The notes beneath the pieces were generated by a model. That model saw nothing but the letters and a program-made list of their open reading frames with translations, ran no database searches and had not been told where the DNA came from. DNA of 45,216 nt from Synechocystis sp. PCC 7338. GTDB taxonomy: Bacteria > Cyanobacteriota > Cyanobacteriia > Cyanobacteriales > Microcystaceae. Position numbers and translations under genes: made by a program. Position 1 is the stretch's first letter. Every line of letters begins with the position of its first letter. The DNA lies in assembly GCF_018282115.1 (NCBI RefSeq), contig NZ_CP054308.1:1-45216 (forward strand). Direction: 5' to 3'. Below are positions 1 through 7,113 of this stretch, in pieces.

Positions 1-464
1 ACATCCTGATCAAACAGTGTCTTCATCACAATGTTGAGGGTCAGACGCATCATGGCTTCATGCACATCCTGGATCTGTCCCCCCTGCCAGGTTTGCAGCA
101 TTCTTTGGGTGTAGTCCACCATGGTGGCACCGTAACTATGGATGCGCTGCTGGTGAAACACTGGTTGGGCTAACCGTCTCTGCCGGAGCCAAAAATCCCC
201 CTCGCTGGTTAGTAAACCAGTACCCAGCAAGCCGTGGAGCATCTGTAAATCCTTTGCCTTAACAAACAGCAGACGATCTTTTAAGACCTCCGTAATTTGG
301 TCTGGATTTGTCAACAAACAGTACCACCCATCGCCAAACTGAAACGGCACAATCTCTTCAAATTCACGGGCACAGCGAGTCATAAACCCCAAACGATCCC
401 GGCTGTAGTCGGCGATCGCCGTACGACCATTCGGATGGGGTAGGGTTAGCAAATTCAGGCTCAT
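1..464 (-). CDS. Cytochrome P450, N-terminal part (continues at 45216)
   Basis: Residues 1-155 of a cytochrome P450. The start is the ATG at 464-462; the reading frame runs off position 1 after two bases of codon 155. A P450 C-helix signature is visible (WLRQRRLAQPVF), followed by an IVMKTLFDQD segment typical of the region before the F helix. The other two thirds lie at the far end of the window (45216..44277) in matching phase, and joining them gives 1404 nt, 468 codons including the stop. So this is not a truncated gene but an intact monooxygenase gene cut by linearising a circular molecule. P450s of this soluble type hydroxylate hydrophobic substrates using electrons from ferredoxin partners; no redox partner is encoded nearby and the substrate cannot be read from sequence. 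It is transcribed divergently from the TetR gene at 592. Confidence 0.93.
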   Translation of the reverse strand, partial: MSLNLLTLPHPNGRTAIADYSRDRLGFMTRCAREFEEIVPFQFGDGWYCLLTNPDQITEVLKDRLLFVKAKDLQMLHGLLGTGLLTSEGDFWLRQRRLAQPVFHQQRIHSYGATMVDYTQRMLQTWQGGQIQDVHEAMMRLTLNIVMKTLFDQD

Positions 465-591
465 GGTAATTTCTCCATGCTCAAAGAGATTACAATATGA
501 GCAAAGCTCACTTTTATAAAATACGAGCAGTCCTCATGTTTTGTCAAACAAAATGTGAGTAATCCTCATTTATTTCTAAAGGTTAGGAAGA
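465..591. promoter_or_regulatory. Divergent P450/TetR promoter with three TGAG-N5-CTCA operators
   Basis: The 127-bp gap between the P450 start and the TetR start holds three copies of a 13-bp palindrome of form TGAG-N5-CTCA: 498-510 (perfect), 524-536 (cGAG-N5-CTCA, one mismatch) and 556-568 (perfect). Their starts are 26 and 32 bp apart, roughly whole helical turns. TetR-family proteins commonly bind such palindromes in divergent promoters to repress both themselves and the neighbour. A Shine-Dalgarno-like AGGAAG precedes the TetR ATG. The binding assignment is inference; the repeats are seen directly. Confidence 0.7.
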
Positions 592-1275
592 ATGCCCATG
601 GCTAAAAGTCCATCAATTCCAGGCGGAATGCGTCGCACGCCACGACAAGCTCGCAGTCAGGAGCGGGTCAACCGCATTCTGGATGTGGCAGAAGACCTAT
701 TTGCCCGCCAGGGCTATGCCGCGACAACGACCAACGCAATCGCCGCTCAGGCCCAGGTGCCGATTGGATCGCTTTACCAGTTTTTTCCAGACAAAACCTC
801 GATTCTGCAAGCCCTAGCACTCCGCTATGCAGAAAAGCTACATCAAGAGTTAGCGGTCCTTGATAGGGTGGAATTAGCTACACTCTCGTTGTTTGATTAC
901 GTGAACCAGTTGATTGACACCACCGATCGCTTTTTTTCTGAAAATCCCAGCTACCATGCCATTTTTATGGAGGTTCAGGGAACAATGCGTGAGTTGGAAG
1001 AAATTGATGAGGCGGCCGATGCCCAGTTGGTTCAGGATTTAGCGAGTTCTTTAGCTAGACGCGATGCTAGCTTAGAGCCTGCGGATTATGAAGTGATCGC
1101 CTTTGTATTGGTCAAGGCGATCGGGACATTACTGTGGCTTGCTCCTAGTCAAGAACAACCATTTCGACGGCGTATAGTGATAGAAACGAAACGCCTCGCT
1201 TTACATTACCTACAGAGCTATTTCCCGTCAGAGCTAATCCTAATCCCATCTGACAACCTAGCTAGAATGGAATGA
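592..1275 (+). CDS. TetR-family transcriptional regulator
   Basis: A 227-residue protein with a TetR N-terminal DNA-binding domain at residues ~22-75. The recognition region TTTNAIAAQAQVPIGSLYQFFPD is the classic TetR helix-turn-helix ending in an aromatic YxFFxxK-like stretch. The C-terminal ~140 residues are helical and would form the ligand-binding/dimer domain. Start ATG at 592 is preceded by AGGAAG; a second ATG at 598 is possible. It stands head-to-head with the P450 gene, with three palindromic operators between them, so the simplest model is local repression of the P450 (and perhaps the exporter at 42661) relieved by a hydrophobic ligand. The ligand cannot be predicted. Confidence 0.93.
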   Translation: MPMAKSPSIPGGMRRTPRQARSQERVNRILDVAEDLFARQGYAATTTNAIAAQAQVPIGSLYQFFPDKTSILQALALRYAEKLHQELAVLDRVELATLSLFDYVNQLIDTTDRFFSENPSYHAIFMEVQGTMRELEEIDEAADAQLVQDLASSLARRDASLEPADYEVIAFVLVKAIGTLLWLAPSQEQPFRRRIVIETKRLALHYLQSYFPSELILIPSDNLARME

Positions 1276-1276
1276 A

Positions 1277-1483
1277 GTGAAGTGGACCCCAAAAGTTGGC
1301 TCAGAAGCTATGGCCCTGAGAAGATGTTGCGCCAAGTTTGGTCTGGGCCGTGACCTGTGGAGGAAGGATAAACTCCAGCCCCTCAAGATGGGACAACGAC
1401 GAGAACCAGAGAAACAAACAGTTTTGGCCCCTGGCACTATCTCACGGGAAGAATGGCTTAAGAGAAAGACGGGAAAGGTCTAA
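1277..1483 (+). CDS. Small basic hypothetical ORF
   Basis: A 68-codon ORF starting GTG two bases after the TetR stop; an ATG lies 11 codons in. The product would be basic (many K/R) and Cys-containing with no domain I recognise. No clear ribosome-binding site is visible apart from TetR translation itself. It may be a coupled small protein, a remnant of a transposed gene, or chance. Confidence 0.22.
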   Translation: MKWTPKVGSEAMALRRCCAKFGLGRDLWRKDKLQPLKMGQRREPEKQTVLAPGTISREEWLKRKTGKV

Positions 1484-1510
1484 ATGAACGCCATTGTAAA
1501 AGTTTGAAAA

Positions 1511-1849
1511 TCAAGCCGCTATTTTTTGACGACTCGGCGACAACTCTCCCAATCTCTGGCCAGTGAGGATCAACAAAGTGGAAAGCTCTGAGCTACCAAG
1601 GGATCTAATAAAACTACCCATATCAACACCACCGGCAAGAGATAGATAATACTCGTCGGCAAACCCTGGCGAGAGGCGATCTGCCGCTTCAATTAATCCT
1701 GTAAAACTGTCCATTGTCGGGGACTGCTTACGATTCAGAACCTCCGAAATATACCCGGCACTACGCCCGGCCTCTGCGGCTAAAACCTTACTTTGGATTC
1801 TGTGAGTTTTTAACTTTGCGTGAAATATCTCTATAGAATCTCTTTGCAT
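1511..1849 (-). CDS. XRE-type helix-turn-helix regulator
   Basis: A 112-residue protein with a helix-turn-helix of the Cro/C1 (XRE) type at residues ~18-55: AAEAGRSAGYISEVLNRKQSP has the spacing of helix 2-turn-helix 3 with the usual small residue and loop asparagine/arginine. The rest is a short helical tail. The start is ATG at 1849, followed upstream by a ~500-bp AT-rich region leading to the divergent winged-helix gene at 2367. The orientation suggests a plasmid copy-number or replication repressor acting on the intervening promoter region, but this is inferred from position only. Confidence 0.8.
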   Translation of the reverse strand: MQRDSIEIFHAKLKTHRIQSKVLAAEAGRSAGYISEVLNRKQSPTMDSFTGLIEAADRLSPGFADEYYLSLAGGVDMGSFIRSLGSSELSTLLILTGQRLGELSPSRQKIAA

Positions 1850-1943
1850 AATTTTTTTTATAAATGCTTTGATGAGTGCTAGAGTTAACCCATAAGCTAA
1901 TTTATTAGCCTAGTCTCAATCTAACATATTTAGGGAGATAAGG

Positions 1944-2117
1944 GTGTCGATAACTTCACCTATGTCTATGGCCATTATGTCACAGCCCGTTAAGCCAGCA
2001 TTAGCAAAAACTCGAAATACCCCAGAGATTCGCCTATGGATTACATTGACCGAATTTATGAGTTTTTGTATACCAAAGCACTTTCTTCCCCTAGCCGTTC
2101 AGGTAAACAGTATCTAA
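1944..2117 (+). CDS. Possible small ORF (57 aa)
   Basis: GTG start with a good GGGAG ribosome-binding site 6 bp upstream (1933-1937), followed by four in-frame ATG codons in the first 13, and a 57-residue product. The protein has a basic proline-rich start and a hydrophobic end. I recognise no family. Its good ribosome-binding site and position upstream of the replication-like gene are the only support; it could be a leader peptide or chance. Confidence 0.27.
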   Translation: MSITSPMSMAIMSQPVKPALAKTRNTPEIRLWITLTEFMSFCIPKHFLPLAVQVNSI

Positions 2118-2321
2118 TTTATTTAGCATAGGCTTATTTTAAGCCTTTATACCTGCAACTAGACACTTTCAAAACCTAATTGCATCAATTAGATCAGCGC
2201 TTTATCTCCGTAAATCCACGCAAATTAGCCTCAAATTTGTCAAAAAAAGCGCAATCCTGAAAACCAAGTTGCAATTTAGGAACTTGCTTTCACAATTTTT
2301 ATCCTTTACAAAAATAAAAAA

Positions 2322-2348
2322 GGCGGAGGGTCTTAAGCACCCAACGCC
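2322..2348 (+). promoter_or_regulatory. GC-rich hairpin in the leader of the replication-like gene
   Basis: GGCG-ga-GGGT-(7 nt)-ACCC-aa-CGCC forms an 8-bp stem with a symmetric internal loop. It ends 18 bp before the ATG at 2367, which itself has no Shine-Dalgarno. A leader hairpin controlling translation of a plasmid replication protein is plausible; it is not followed by a T run, so it is unlikely to be a terminator. Confidence 0.4.
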
Positions 2349-2366
2349 CCAAAGAAATATCAAAAT

Positions 2367-3848
2367 ATGACCCAATTCTACAAGCTAACGACGGATATTG
2401 CCGGAGAACTCCTAGCTGCTAAACTACCCCGTTCCAGTTGGGAGTTATGGACATGGATCACTACCCTCGATCCTTTTGGCGATCGCCGGGTAAGAATCAC
2501 CTGGGAAATAGCCAAAGAAGCCATAGGAATCAGTAGAACAACTTTTTACCGTGCCCTAGCCCAATTGACTAATGCAGGATTACTAGTTTCTGAGCGGGTT
2601 TTTGGGTTTTGGATTAGTCCCAAAAATGGGAATCCAGTCCCAGAAATAGAAATCGAGTCCCAAAAATGGGAATCCACTATATATACAGACTTACAGACTT
2701 TCTCATACTCTCCAGACAGCCAGAGCGAGGAAAAAGAGAAAATTCCAGATCGGTCAATAAATACAAATGAACCAAGTAATGGAATTAAGCCAAAAATCCC
2801 AGAAAAACCAGCTACGGCAGAAGTTAACCAAAACTCATCTGTCATAGCGACAAGTCAGGGAGAGGAAAAATATTCCGCCGCCCGCCGTACCAAAAAACGC
2901 ACCAAAAAGAACCAAGACTTTGATTGGCTTCCTGATGGCCCCTGGAGTATTGAGGGCAAGCTAGACCCCAACTTCCGCGATTGGTTGGCGAAGAACTGGC
3001 AGAAGCGATATGGCGGAGACTTCCACGACAAGCAGGCGGATGTGTTGGCCCATTTCAGGAAAGACCCGGCTAATTTGCCTATTCGGTGGGAGCAGTACCA
3101 GAAAGAATTTGTCCATCGGGTGGAAAATACCCAAATGCGCCTCGCTAATGGCTGTCAAATCCCTGAAGACCAGCAACAGAACCTAATCACCCATCAACGG
3201 GCTGTGACGGCGGTTCTACCCCCAGAAATGAATCCTGTGGCTGTGGTGGAACCCACAATTGCACCGACGCTTTTGCCTGGTGTGGAGGAGGTTACTAGGG
3301 GTTTGGAAACTGTCGAACCTGTGCCGGACTTATCCCCTAGTAAAAATCTTGAGGAAGCTGAGCTGGCCCCCACGGAAATCCCTTCCCTGATTGTTGCTCC
3401 TGAGTGTGAACCTTCTCCCTGGGAAAGTGACTGCCCTACTGAGGAACCCCAAGAAGTTACTGGGGATGTGTTTGTGTCAGCGGTGAGTGTTGAAACCCCC
3501 AGTAAAAATTCTCGAACGGAATCTGCCCCTCCTGAAAATTCTTCCTCGGCCTCTGAATACACCATCCTTCCCGACGGCACTCGCTTAAAAGTTTTCCAAC
3601 GCCAGCAAAAATCCGAGCCGGTGGCCCCAGAGCAAGCTAAGGCATTCAAGCAAATGGTGCAGGGTTTGCTCAAGGGTTTTGGTGGTAAGCGGGAAGTTTG
3701 TCCCAAACCCCAGTCCGAACTGGAACGACTCAATCAATGGCTTTTTGACCCTGCTCTACGAGAGGAAGCAATTCACTATGCCCGGCGATCGCCAAATTAC
3801 AAATACTGCTCCGACACTGACCAAATCATTCACTGCGAGGAGTTCTAG
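2367..3848 (+). CDS. Winged-helix protein, candidate plasmid replication initiator
   Basis: A 493-residue protein whose first ~95 residues look like a winged helix-turn-helix of the kind found in plasmid/phage replication initiators: WELWTWITTLDPFG, then an HTH (EAIGISRTTFYRALAQLTNAGLL) and a wing (VSERVFGFWISP). The middle is low-complexity and basic (K/R-rich at ~165-180), then Pro/Glu-rich, and the last ~60 residues form a small conserved-looking helical end. I do not recognise a catalytic domain. Position supports a Rep role: it follows a divergent XRE repressor and precedes inverted repeats, AT-rich 10-bp repeats and repeat modules. Its last 71 bp overlap the methyltransferase gene in another frame. 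The CCCCTAGTAA dispersed motif occurs inside it at 3334 (encoding PSKN) and, with one mismatch, at 3497. It could equally be a transcription factor. Confidence 0.72.
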   Translation: MTQFYKLTTDIAGELLAAKLPRSSWELWTWITTLDPFGDRRVRITWEIAKEAIGISRTTFYRALAQLTNAGLLVSERVFGFWISPKNGNPVPEIEIESQKWESTIYTDLQTFSYSPDSQSEEKEKIPDRSINTNEPSNGIKPKIPEKPATAEVNQNSSVIATSQGEEKYSAARRTKKRTKKNQDFDWLPDGPWSIEGKLDPNFRDWLAKNWQKRYGGDFHDKQADVLAHFRKDPANLPIRWEQYQKEFVHRVENTQMRLANGCQIPEDQQQNLITHQRAVTAVLPPEMNPVAVVEPTIAPTLLPGVEEVTRGLETVEPVPDLSPSKNLEEAELAPTEIPSLIVAPECEPSPWESDCPTEEPQEVTGDVFVSAVSVETPSKNSRTESAPPENSSSASEYTILPDGTRLKVFQRQQKSEPVAPEQAKAFKQMVQGLLKGFGGKREVCPKPQSELERLNQWLFDPALREEAIHYARRSPNYKYCSDTDQIIHCEEF

Positions 3849-4623
3849 CCATGGAAAGCTTAAACACCTCGACCTCTTTGCCGGATGTGGTGGATTTACC
3901 CTGGCCGCAGAACAAACCGGACGAAAAATACGAACAACTCAGTTTGTTGAAATCGACCCCGACTGCCACACCATCCTCCAGCACCACTGGCCCCACATCC
4001 CCATCCACGCCGACATCAGGGACTACCACCCAAGCCCAGGGCAATTCGACCTTGTTACCGCTGGTTTCCCCTGCACCGGCACCAGTAGCGCAGGAACCAA
4101 AACAGGCTTGGAACATCCCCAGTCAGCCCTCTTTCGGGAAGTGTTACGCATCATTGCCCAGTGCCATCCCAAATTTGTCGTCATTGAGCAACCCCTGGGA
4201 GTTATCCATCGAGGCCTTAGAGCAATCCTTGGGGGACTCCGAATGGTTGGTTATCAAAGCGAAATTGAAATTATCTCGGCGGCGGAGTTTGGAGCGGGGC
4301 ACCGCAGGGAAAGATTGTTTATTGTTTCCTACCCCCACGGCTTGTTTGGGCACCTACCGCCAAGCTGGGTCGAACAAATTGGAGCAATGGTTGAGGCACA
4401 ACGGGTTAATTGCCAATGGCTCACAGTTGAGCGCAACGGCCTATGCTCTGATTCAGGGTTATCCTTCCAACTGGTTTCAACCCCTGGCCCCCAGTCCTGT
4501 ACTGTCCCCACCGGAACCACCGGCAGAATTAAAGCCCGAAAATTGGCCGGCAGAACCGTCACCCCAGGACAAGCCAGTATTGCCCTCCAGCGAGTTCTCT
4601 ACCTCCATTCCCTTATCCCCTAG
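3778..4623 (+). CDS. DNA cytosine-5 methyltransferase (out-of-frame overlap with next gene)
   Basis: A 281-residue enzyme with the ordered motifs of m5C DNA methyltransferases: motif I DLFAGCGG (32-39), catalytic Pro-Cys (GFPC, 98-99), motif VI region (VVIEQPLG, ~135-141; most family members have ENV), motif VIII RRERLF (176-181) and motif X (AGRTVTPGQASIALQRV, ~257-273). The ATG at 3778 has AGAGGAAG nine bases upstream; the frame is open further upstream but only from a TTG. It would transfer methyl groups from SAM to cytosine in a short target; specificity is unknown. The first 71 bp overlap the end of the previous gene. From 3851 to 4623 the same DNA is read in the +1 frame as a second conserved protein. 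Its TAG stop lies inside a CCCCTAGTAA motif. Confidence 0.87.
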   Translation: MPGDRQITNTAPTLTKSFTARSSSHGKLKHLDLFAGCGGFTLAAEQTGRKIRTTQFVEIDPDCHTILQHHWPHIPIHADIRDYHPSPGQFDLVTAGFPCTGTSSAGTKTGLEHPQSALFREVLRIIAQCHPKFVVIEQPLGVIHRGLRAILGGLRMVGYQSEIEIISAAEFGAGHRRERLFIVSYPHGLFGHLPPSWVEQIGAMVEAQRVNCQWLTVERNGLCSDSGLSFQLVSTPGPQSCTVPTGTTGRIKARKLAGRTVTPGQASIALQRVLYLHSLIP

Positions 4624-4885
4624 TAAAAATTCTGAGCGAAAATCCAAACGGAGATCTCGGGGCCAAGGTAGCGGTTACATCCAATTGCACTATTGCGAAA
4701 AGCAGACCCGCTCAGGTAAAAAATCCTATGAGCAGTACTACTACCATTATGAGCTTAAAGTGAAGGGAAAACGGGTTAAACGCTCTGCCTATATCCCCAA
4801 GGATAAGCTTGATGTGGTGCAGGAATGGGACAGGAAAAAAGTTGATGTAATCTTTATCTTGCAATACCTTGGCAAGGCTGTATAG
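3851..4885 (+). CDS. Methyltransferase-partner protein, overlapping MTase gene in another frame
   Basis: A 344-residue protein starting at ATG 3851, three bases after the upstream stop, with a strong GAGGAG eight bases upstream. Residues 1-257 are read from the same DNA as the methyltransferase in a different frame. Residues ~28-80 are Ser/Thr/Pro-rich; ~115-210 carry WELSIEALEQSL, an FPTPTA motif and GYPSNWF, which I recall from proteins next to or fused with phage and cyanobacterial cytosine methyltransferases (the 'PTPTA ... GFPxxW' tail region). Residues ~271-344 form a second domain with GSGYIQLHYC and a YYYHYELK stretch, which I recall as frequent in cyanobacterial plasmid/phage proteins. 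Role is unknown; a target-recognition or regulatory partner of the methyltransferase is a reasonable guess. Both frames keep family-like motifs, so neither looks like a simple shadow. Confidence 0.8.
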   Translation: MESLNTSTSLPDVVDLPWPQNKPDEKYEQLSLLKSTPTATPSSSTTGPTSPSTPTSGTTTQAQGNSTLLPLVSPAPAPVAQEPKQAWNIPSQPSFGKCYASLPSAIPNLSSLSNPWELSIEALEQSLGDSEWLVIKAKLKLSRRRSLERGTAGKDCLLFPTPTACLGTYRQAGSNKLEQWLRHNGLIANGSQLSATAYALIQGYPSNWFQPLAPSPVLSPPEPPAELKPENWPAEPSPQDKPVLPSSEFSTSIPLSPSKNSERKSKRRSRGQGSGYIQLHYCEKQTRSGKKSYEQYYYHYELKVKGKRVKRSAYIPKDKLDVVQEWDRKKVDVIFILQYLGKAV

Positions 4886-4894
4886 TTGGTAATA

Positions 4895-4953
4895 GACAGT
4901 GTAAAGTTAGGCTAATATCTAGCGGTGACTTTACACTGTCCATCAACCGCTAG
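4895..4953. repeat. Two interleaved inverted repeats (candidate origin element)
   Basis: GACAGTGTAAAGT at 4895-4907 is matched by its exact reverse complement at 4928-4940 (13-bp arms, 20-bp spacer). CTAGCGGT at 4919-4926 is matched by ACCGCTAG at 4946-4953 (8-bp arms). The two pairs interleave, so cruciform or protein-bound states would exclude each other. The first arm sequence recurs in the downstream modules at about 5380, 6167 and 7274. It begins 10 bp after the partner gene's stop and could also act as a terminator-like hairpin, though no T run follows. Confidence 0.75.
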
Positions 4954-5054
4954 ACAACCTCATTTTTCCTGGTGTGTACTATCTATTACACCTCCCCCAA
5001 TCATAGTCGGTGACAGCTCACTTTTTGAGAAAATTTGAACTGATAAAATGATTT

Positions 5055-5094
5055 TTTTGATAAGTTTTGATAAGTTTTGATAAGTTCTGATTAC
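5055..5094. repeat. AT-rich 10-bp direct repeats
   Basis: TTTTGATAAG occurs three times in tandem (5055-5084) followed by a degenerate fourth unit to 5094. The surrounding 5030-5100 is very AT-rich. A 10-bp period keeps each unit on the same helix face, as in the DNA-unwinding elements of plasmid origins. Together with the inverted repeats just upstream and the replication-like gene before them, this is the best origin candidate in the window. Confidence 0.65.
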
Positions 5095-5100
5095 TCATTA

Positions 5101-5412
5101 AACCCCTAGTAATTTTTTTAGGCTGTCCAGTGGACTGTCTATTAACCATTAGATATTGTCTATTGGCTCTCCTTTGATAATTGTCTAGTGGGTATGAGAC
5201 AGTTAGCCATTAAATTTTTGAAACCTTTGCAAAATAAGGCTTTTAATTATCTAGTTAGCAATAGACACTGTAAATTGGCTGTATATTTTTGATGTCTAGT
5301 GACGGCTGGACAGTTGTGAATTTGAGGATTATAACTACTAACCCCTAGTAATTTTTTTAGAACTGTCCAATGGATAGGAGACAGTGTAAAGCCGCTAATA
5401 GACAGCCAATGG
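5101..5412. repeat. Gene-separating repeat module A
   Basis: First copy of a ~230-bp module. It opens with AACCCCTAGTAATTTTTTTAG, then carries multiple TGTCTA(G/T)T and TGTCCA/TGGACA words and an ATCTAGTTAGCAATAGACACTG core. It ends with a second AACCCCTAGTAATTTTTTTA (5340-5359) and a CAGTGTAAAG word (~5383). Modules at 6011 and 7114 share the order and wording. See findings. Confidence 0.75.
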
Positions 5413-5462
5413 ACTTTGTTACAGGGTTTGCCAGAATTGTTCATATCCCCAGCGTTTACCCC

Positions 5463-6008
5463 ATGCGTTTACCTATTTTTCCTATTGTTGCCAGTATTTT
5501 AATGTCCACTTTGCCTGTGGTAGCCCAGGTTATCCTCCCATTTGTTGGGTTACGCTACGAAGCTATCTCAGATCCCGACCTTGAAACCTTGGTTTATAAA
5601 AACCTTCCAGCGGGCATGGTTTCTGAAGGAGGCTCCATCGTCGGTGAAGTTGATATTCCCCAACCCTTAGCTGTTTCCTGGTATCGCCTGGGCGATGTTC
5701 ACTATATGTGGTTTGAGAAAATTCTTTCTAATGTCATTACGGAACGTCCCAAAGGATTAAAGAATCATCAAACCATTTTGGTTTTGGATGCGGTGCAACT
5801 ACCCGATGGGGAATTTTATCTTTTGCGTGGGTGTGAACGTAATGGTGAACAAGATCCAGAAATTTTTGTCATTGGCGGTAATACTGATCCAGACTCGGAG
5901 TGGGTTAGCGAATTTGAACAGGTCTGGCGAGCTAACCAGCAAACGGAAAAGCTTGAACAAGTTTCACCTGTCGGTATTCGCTGTGAGAATCCAGTCTGGG
6001 GGATCTAA
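5463..6008 (+). CDS. Putative secreted protein of unknown function
   Basis: A 181-residue protein from the ATG at 5463. The start MRLPIFPIVASILMSTLPVVAQ is a good signal peptide with cleavage after VVAQ or near it, so I prefer this start over codons further upstream, which lie inside repeat module A. The mature part is acidic and mixed alpha/beta with no motif I recognise; it has two cysteines (CERN, CENP) that could pair after export. It sits between two copies of the repeat module and has no obvious operon partner. Likely periplasmic or extracellular; function not assignable. Confidence 0.7.
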   Translation: MRLPIFPIVASILMSTLPVVAQVILPFVGLRYEAISDPDLETLVYKNLPAGMVSEGGSIVGEVDIPQPLAVSWYRLGDVHYMWFEKILSNVITERPKGLKNHQTILVLDAVQLPDGEFYLLRGCERNGEQDPEIFVIGGNTDPDSEWVSEFEQVWRANQQTEKLEQVSPVGIRCENPVWGI

Positions 6009-6010
6009 AC

Positions 6011-6260
6011 GCCTTGCGGAAACTGTCTATTAACCACTTGATAGTGTCTAGTTTTACTCCCCTCTTAATTGTCTAGTTGATTGTCTAGTTGGTAGGGGAC
6101 AGTTAGTTTTGCTTTTTCCAGAATCCTTGCCGAGTAAGTCTTTAAGTTATCTAGTCAGCATTGGACAGTGTAAAGTGGCCGCAGGATTTATGTGTCTAGT
6201 CAGTGCTGGACATTGGTAAAGTCGAGGACTGGCTGTGAACGCCTAGTAATTTTTTTAAGG
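6011..6260. repeat. Gene-separating repeat module B
   Basis: Second copy of the module. It starts with AAACTGTCTATTAACCACTT and repeats TTGTCTAGT three times. The core TCTAGTCAGCATTGGACAG is followed by TGTAAAG at ~6150-6175, then TGTCTAGTCAGTGCTGGACA, ending in GCCTAGTAATTTTTTTA at ~6241. The word order matches modules A and C. Confidence 0.75.
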
Positions 6261-6327
6261 TCTGGTTACATAACCGACTTACCATGGTTGGAGAATAACC
6301 ATAGCTTGGTATGGAGAATAATTCCGA

Positions 6328-7113
6328 ATGTCCACTTCTGCCTTTCCCAGAACCGTTTTAGTCACTGGTGTTACTGGACGTACAGGTTCATTGGTGTTCC
6401 AAAAATTACAGGCTCAGCCGGAATATTTTACTGTCAGAGGATTAGGGAGATCACCGGAGAAACAGCAACAGGTGCTTGGGGAGCAATCAACGTGTTTTGT
6501 AGGAGATATACGCAAACCAGAAACTTTAGTCGAGCCTCTACAGGGATGTGATGTTTTGGTCATCTTAACCAGTGCCATTCCTGTGGTGGTTGGACAACCA
6601 GAACCCGGGCAACGCCCTCCCCTTGGTTTTTTGACGGGAGAAATGCCGGAGGATGTCGATTATCATGGTCAGGTGCATCAAATTGAGGCAGCTAAGACCG
6701 CTGGAGTCGAGCATATTATTCTGGTGGGTTCGATGGGAGGAACTAATCCAGATCACATGCTTAATAAGATTGGTGATGGCAATATCTTGCTCTGGAAACG
6801 TAAAGCTGAGCAATACTTGATTGATTCTGGCATCGATTACACGATTATTCGGGCAGGCGGTTTATTGGATCAGCCTGGGAGTAAGCGAGAGCTTTTGGTG
6901 GGGAAGGACGATCAATTACTGATTGAGCCACCGGATGGTATTCCGACTTCTATTCCCCGTGCTGATGTTGCAGAATTAGTGGTACGGGCAATTATTGAAC
7001 CTCAAGCCCGTAACAAAGCTTTTGATGTGATTTCCAAGCCAGAAGCCGATCCTACGGCCACTGTTACGAGGGATTTTGCTGGCCTTTTTTCCCAGACAAC
7101 GCCGGGATTGTAA
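6328..7113 (+). CDS. NmrA-like / atypical SDR NAD(P)-binding oxidoreductase
   Basis: A 261-residue protein with an N-terminal Rossmann fold: VLVTGVTGRTGSLV at residues ~10-23 matches the TGxxGxxG dinucleotide-binding motif of atypical short-chain dehydrogenases. Further family features are a GDIRKPE segment after beta-4 (~58-64), an IILVGSMGG strand (~130), a YLIDSGIDYTIIRAGGLLD segment (~165-183) and a C-terminal DVAELVVRAI helix. It resembles NAD(P)H-binding NmrA/SDR_a5-type proteins, which are often redox sensors or isomerase-like enzymes and usually lack the YxxxK catalytic pair. Reaction and substrate are unknown. It is flanked on both sides by repeat modules, so it is probably transcribed alone. 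Confidence 0.85.
   Translation: MSTSAFPRTVLVTGVTGRTGSLVFQKLQAQPEYFTVRGLGRSPEKQQQVLGEQSTCFVGDIRKPETLVEPLQGCDVLVILTSAIPVVVGQPEPGQRPPLGFLTGEMPEDVDYHGQVHQIEAAKTAGVEHIILVGSMGGTNPDHMLNKIGDGNILLWKRKAEQYLIDSGIDYTIIRAGGLLDQPGSKRELLVGKDDQLLIEPPDGIPTSIPRADVAELVVRAIIEPQARNKAFDVISKPEADPTATVTRDFAGLFSQTTPGL

Larger units (their letters stand above)
1850..2366. other. AT-rich region between repressor and replication-like gene
   Basis: This 517-bp gap separates the divergent XRE and winged-helix genes. It holds a short ORF (1944-2117, listed separately), a perfect 7-bp-arm palindrome AGGCTTA-TTT-TAAGCCT at 2130-2146, several long A/T runs, and a GC-rich hairpin at 2322-2348 just before the gene at 2367. Part of a plasmid control region could lie here; no iteron array is visible. 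Confidence 0.45.

Noticed and set aside
3194-3733. 179-codon minus-strand ORF opposite the Rep-like gene
   Set aside because: Low-complexity Ser/Gly/Thr sequence antisense to a Pro/Glu-rich coding region, without ribosome-binding site; a shadow.
4886-4960. Inverted repeat after the partner gene as a rho-independent terminator
   Set aside because: No T run follows either stem and the same arm sequence recurs as a word in the modules, favouring a binding or origin element.
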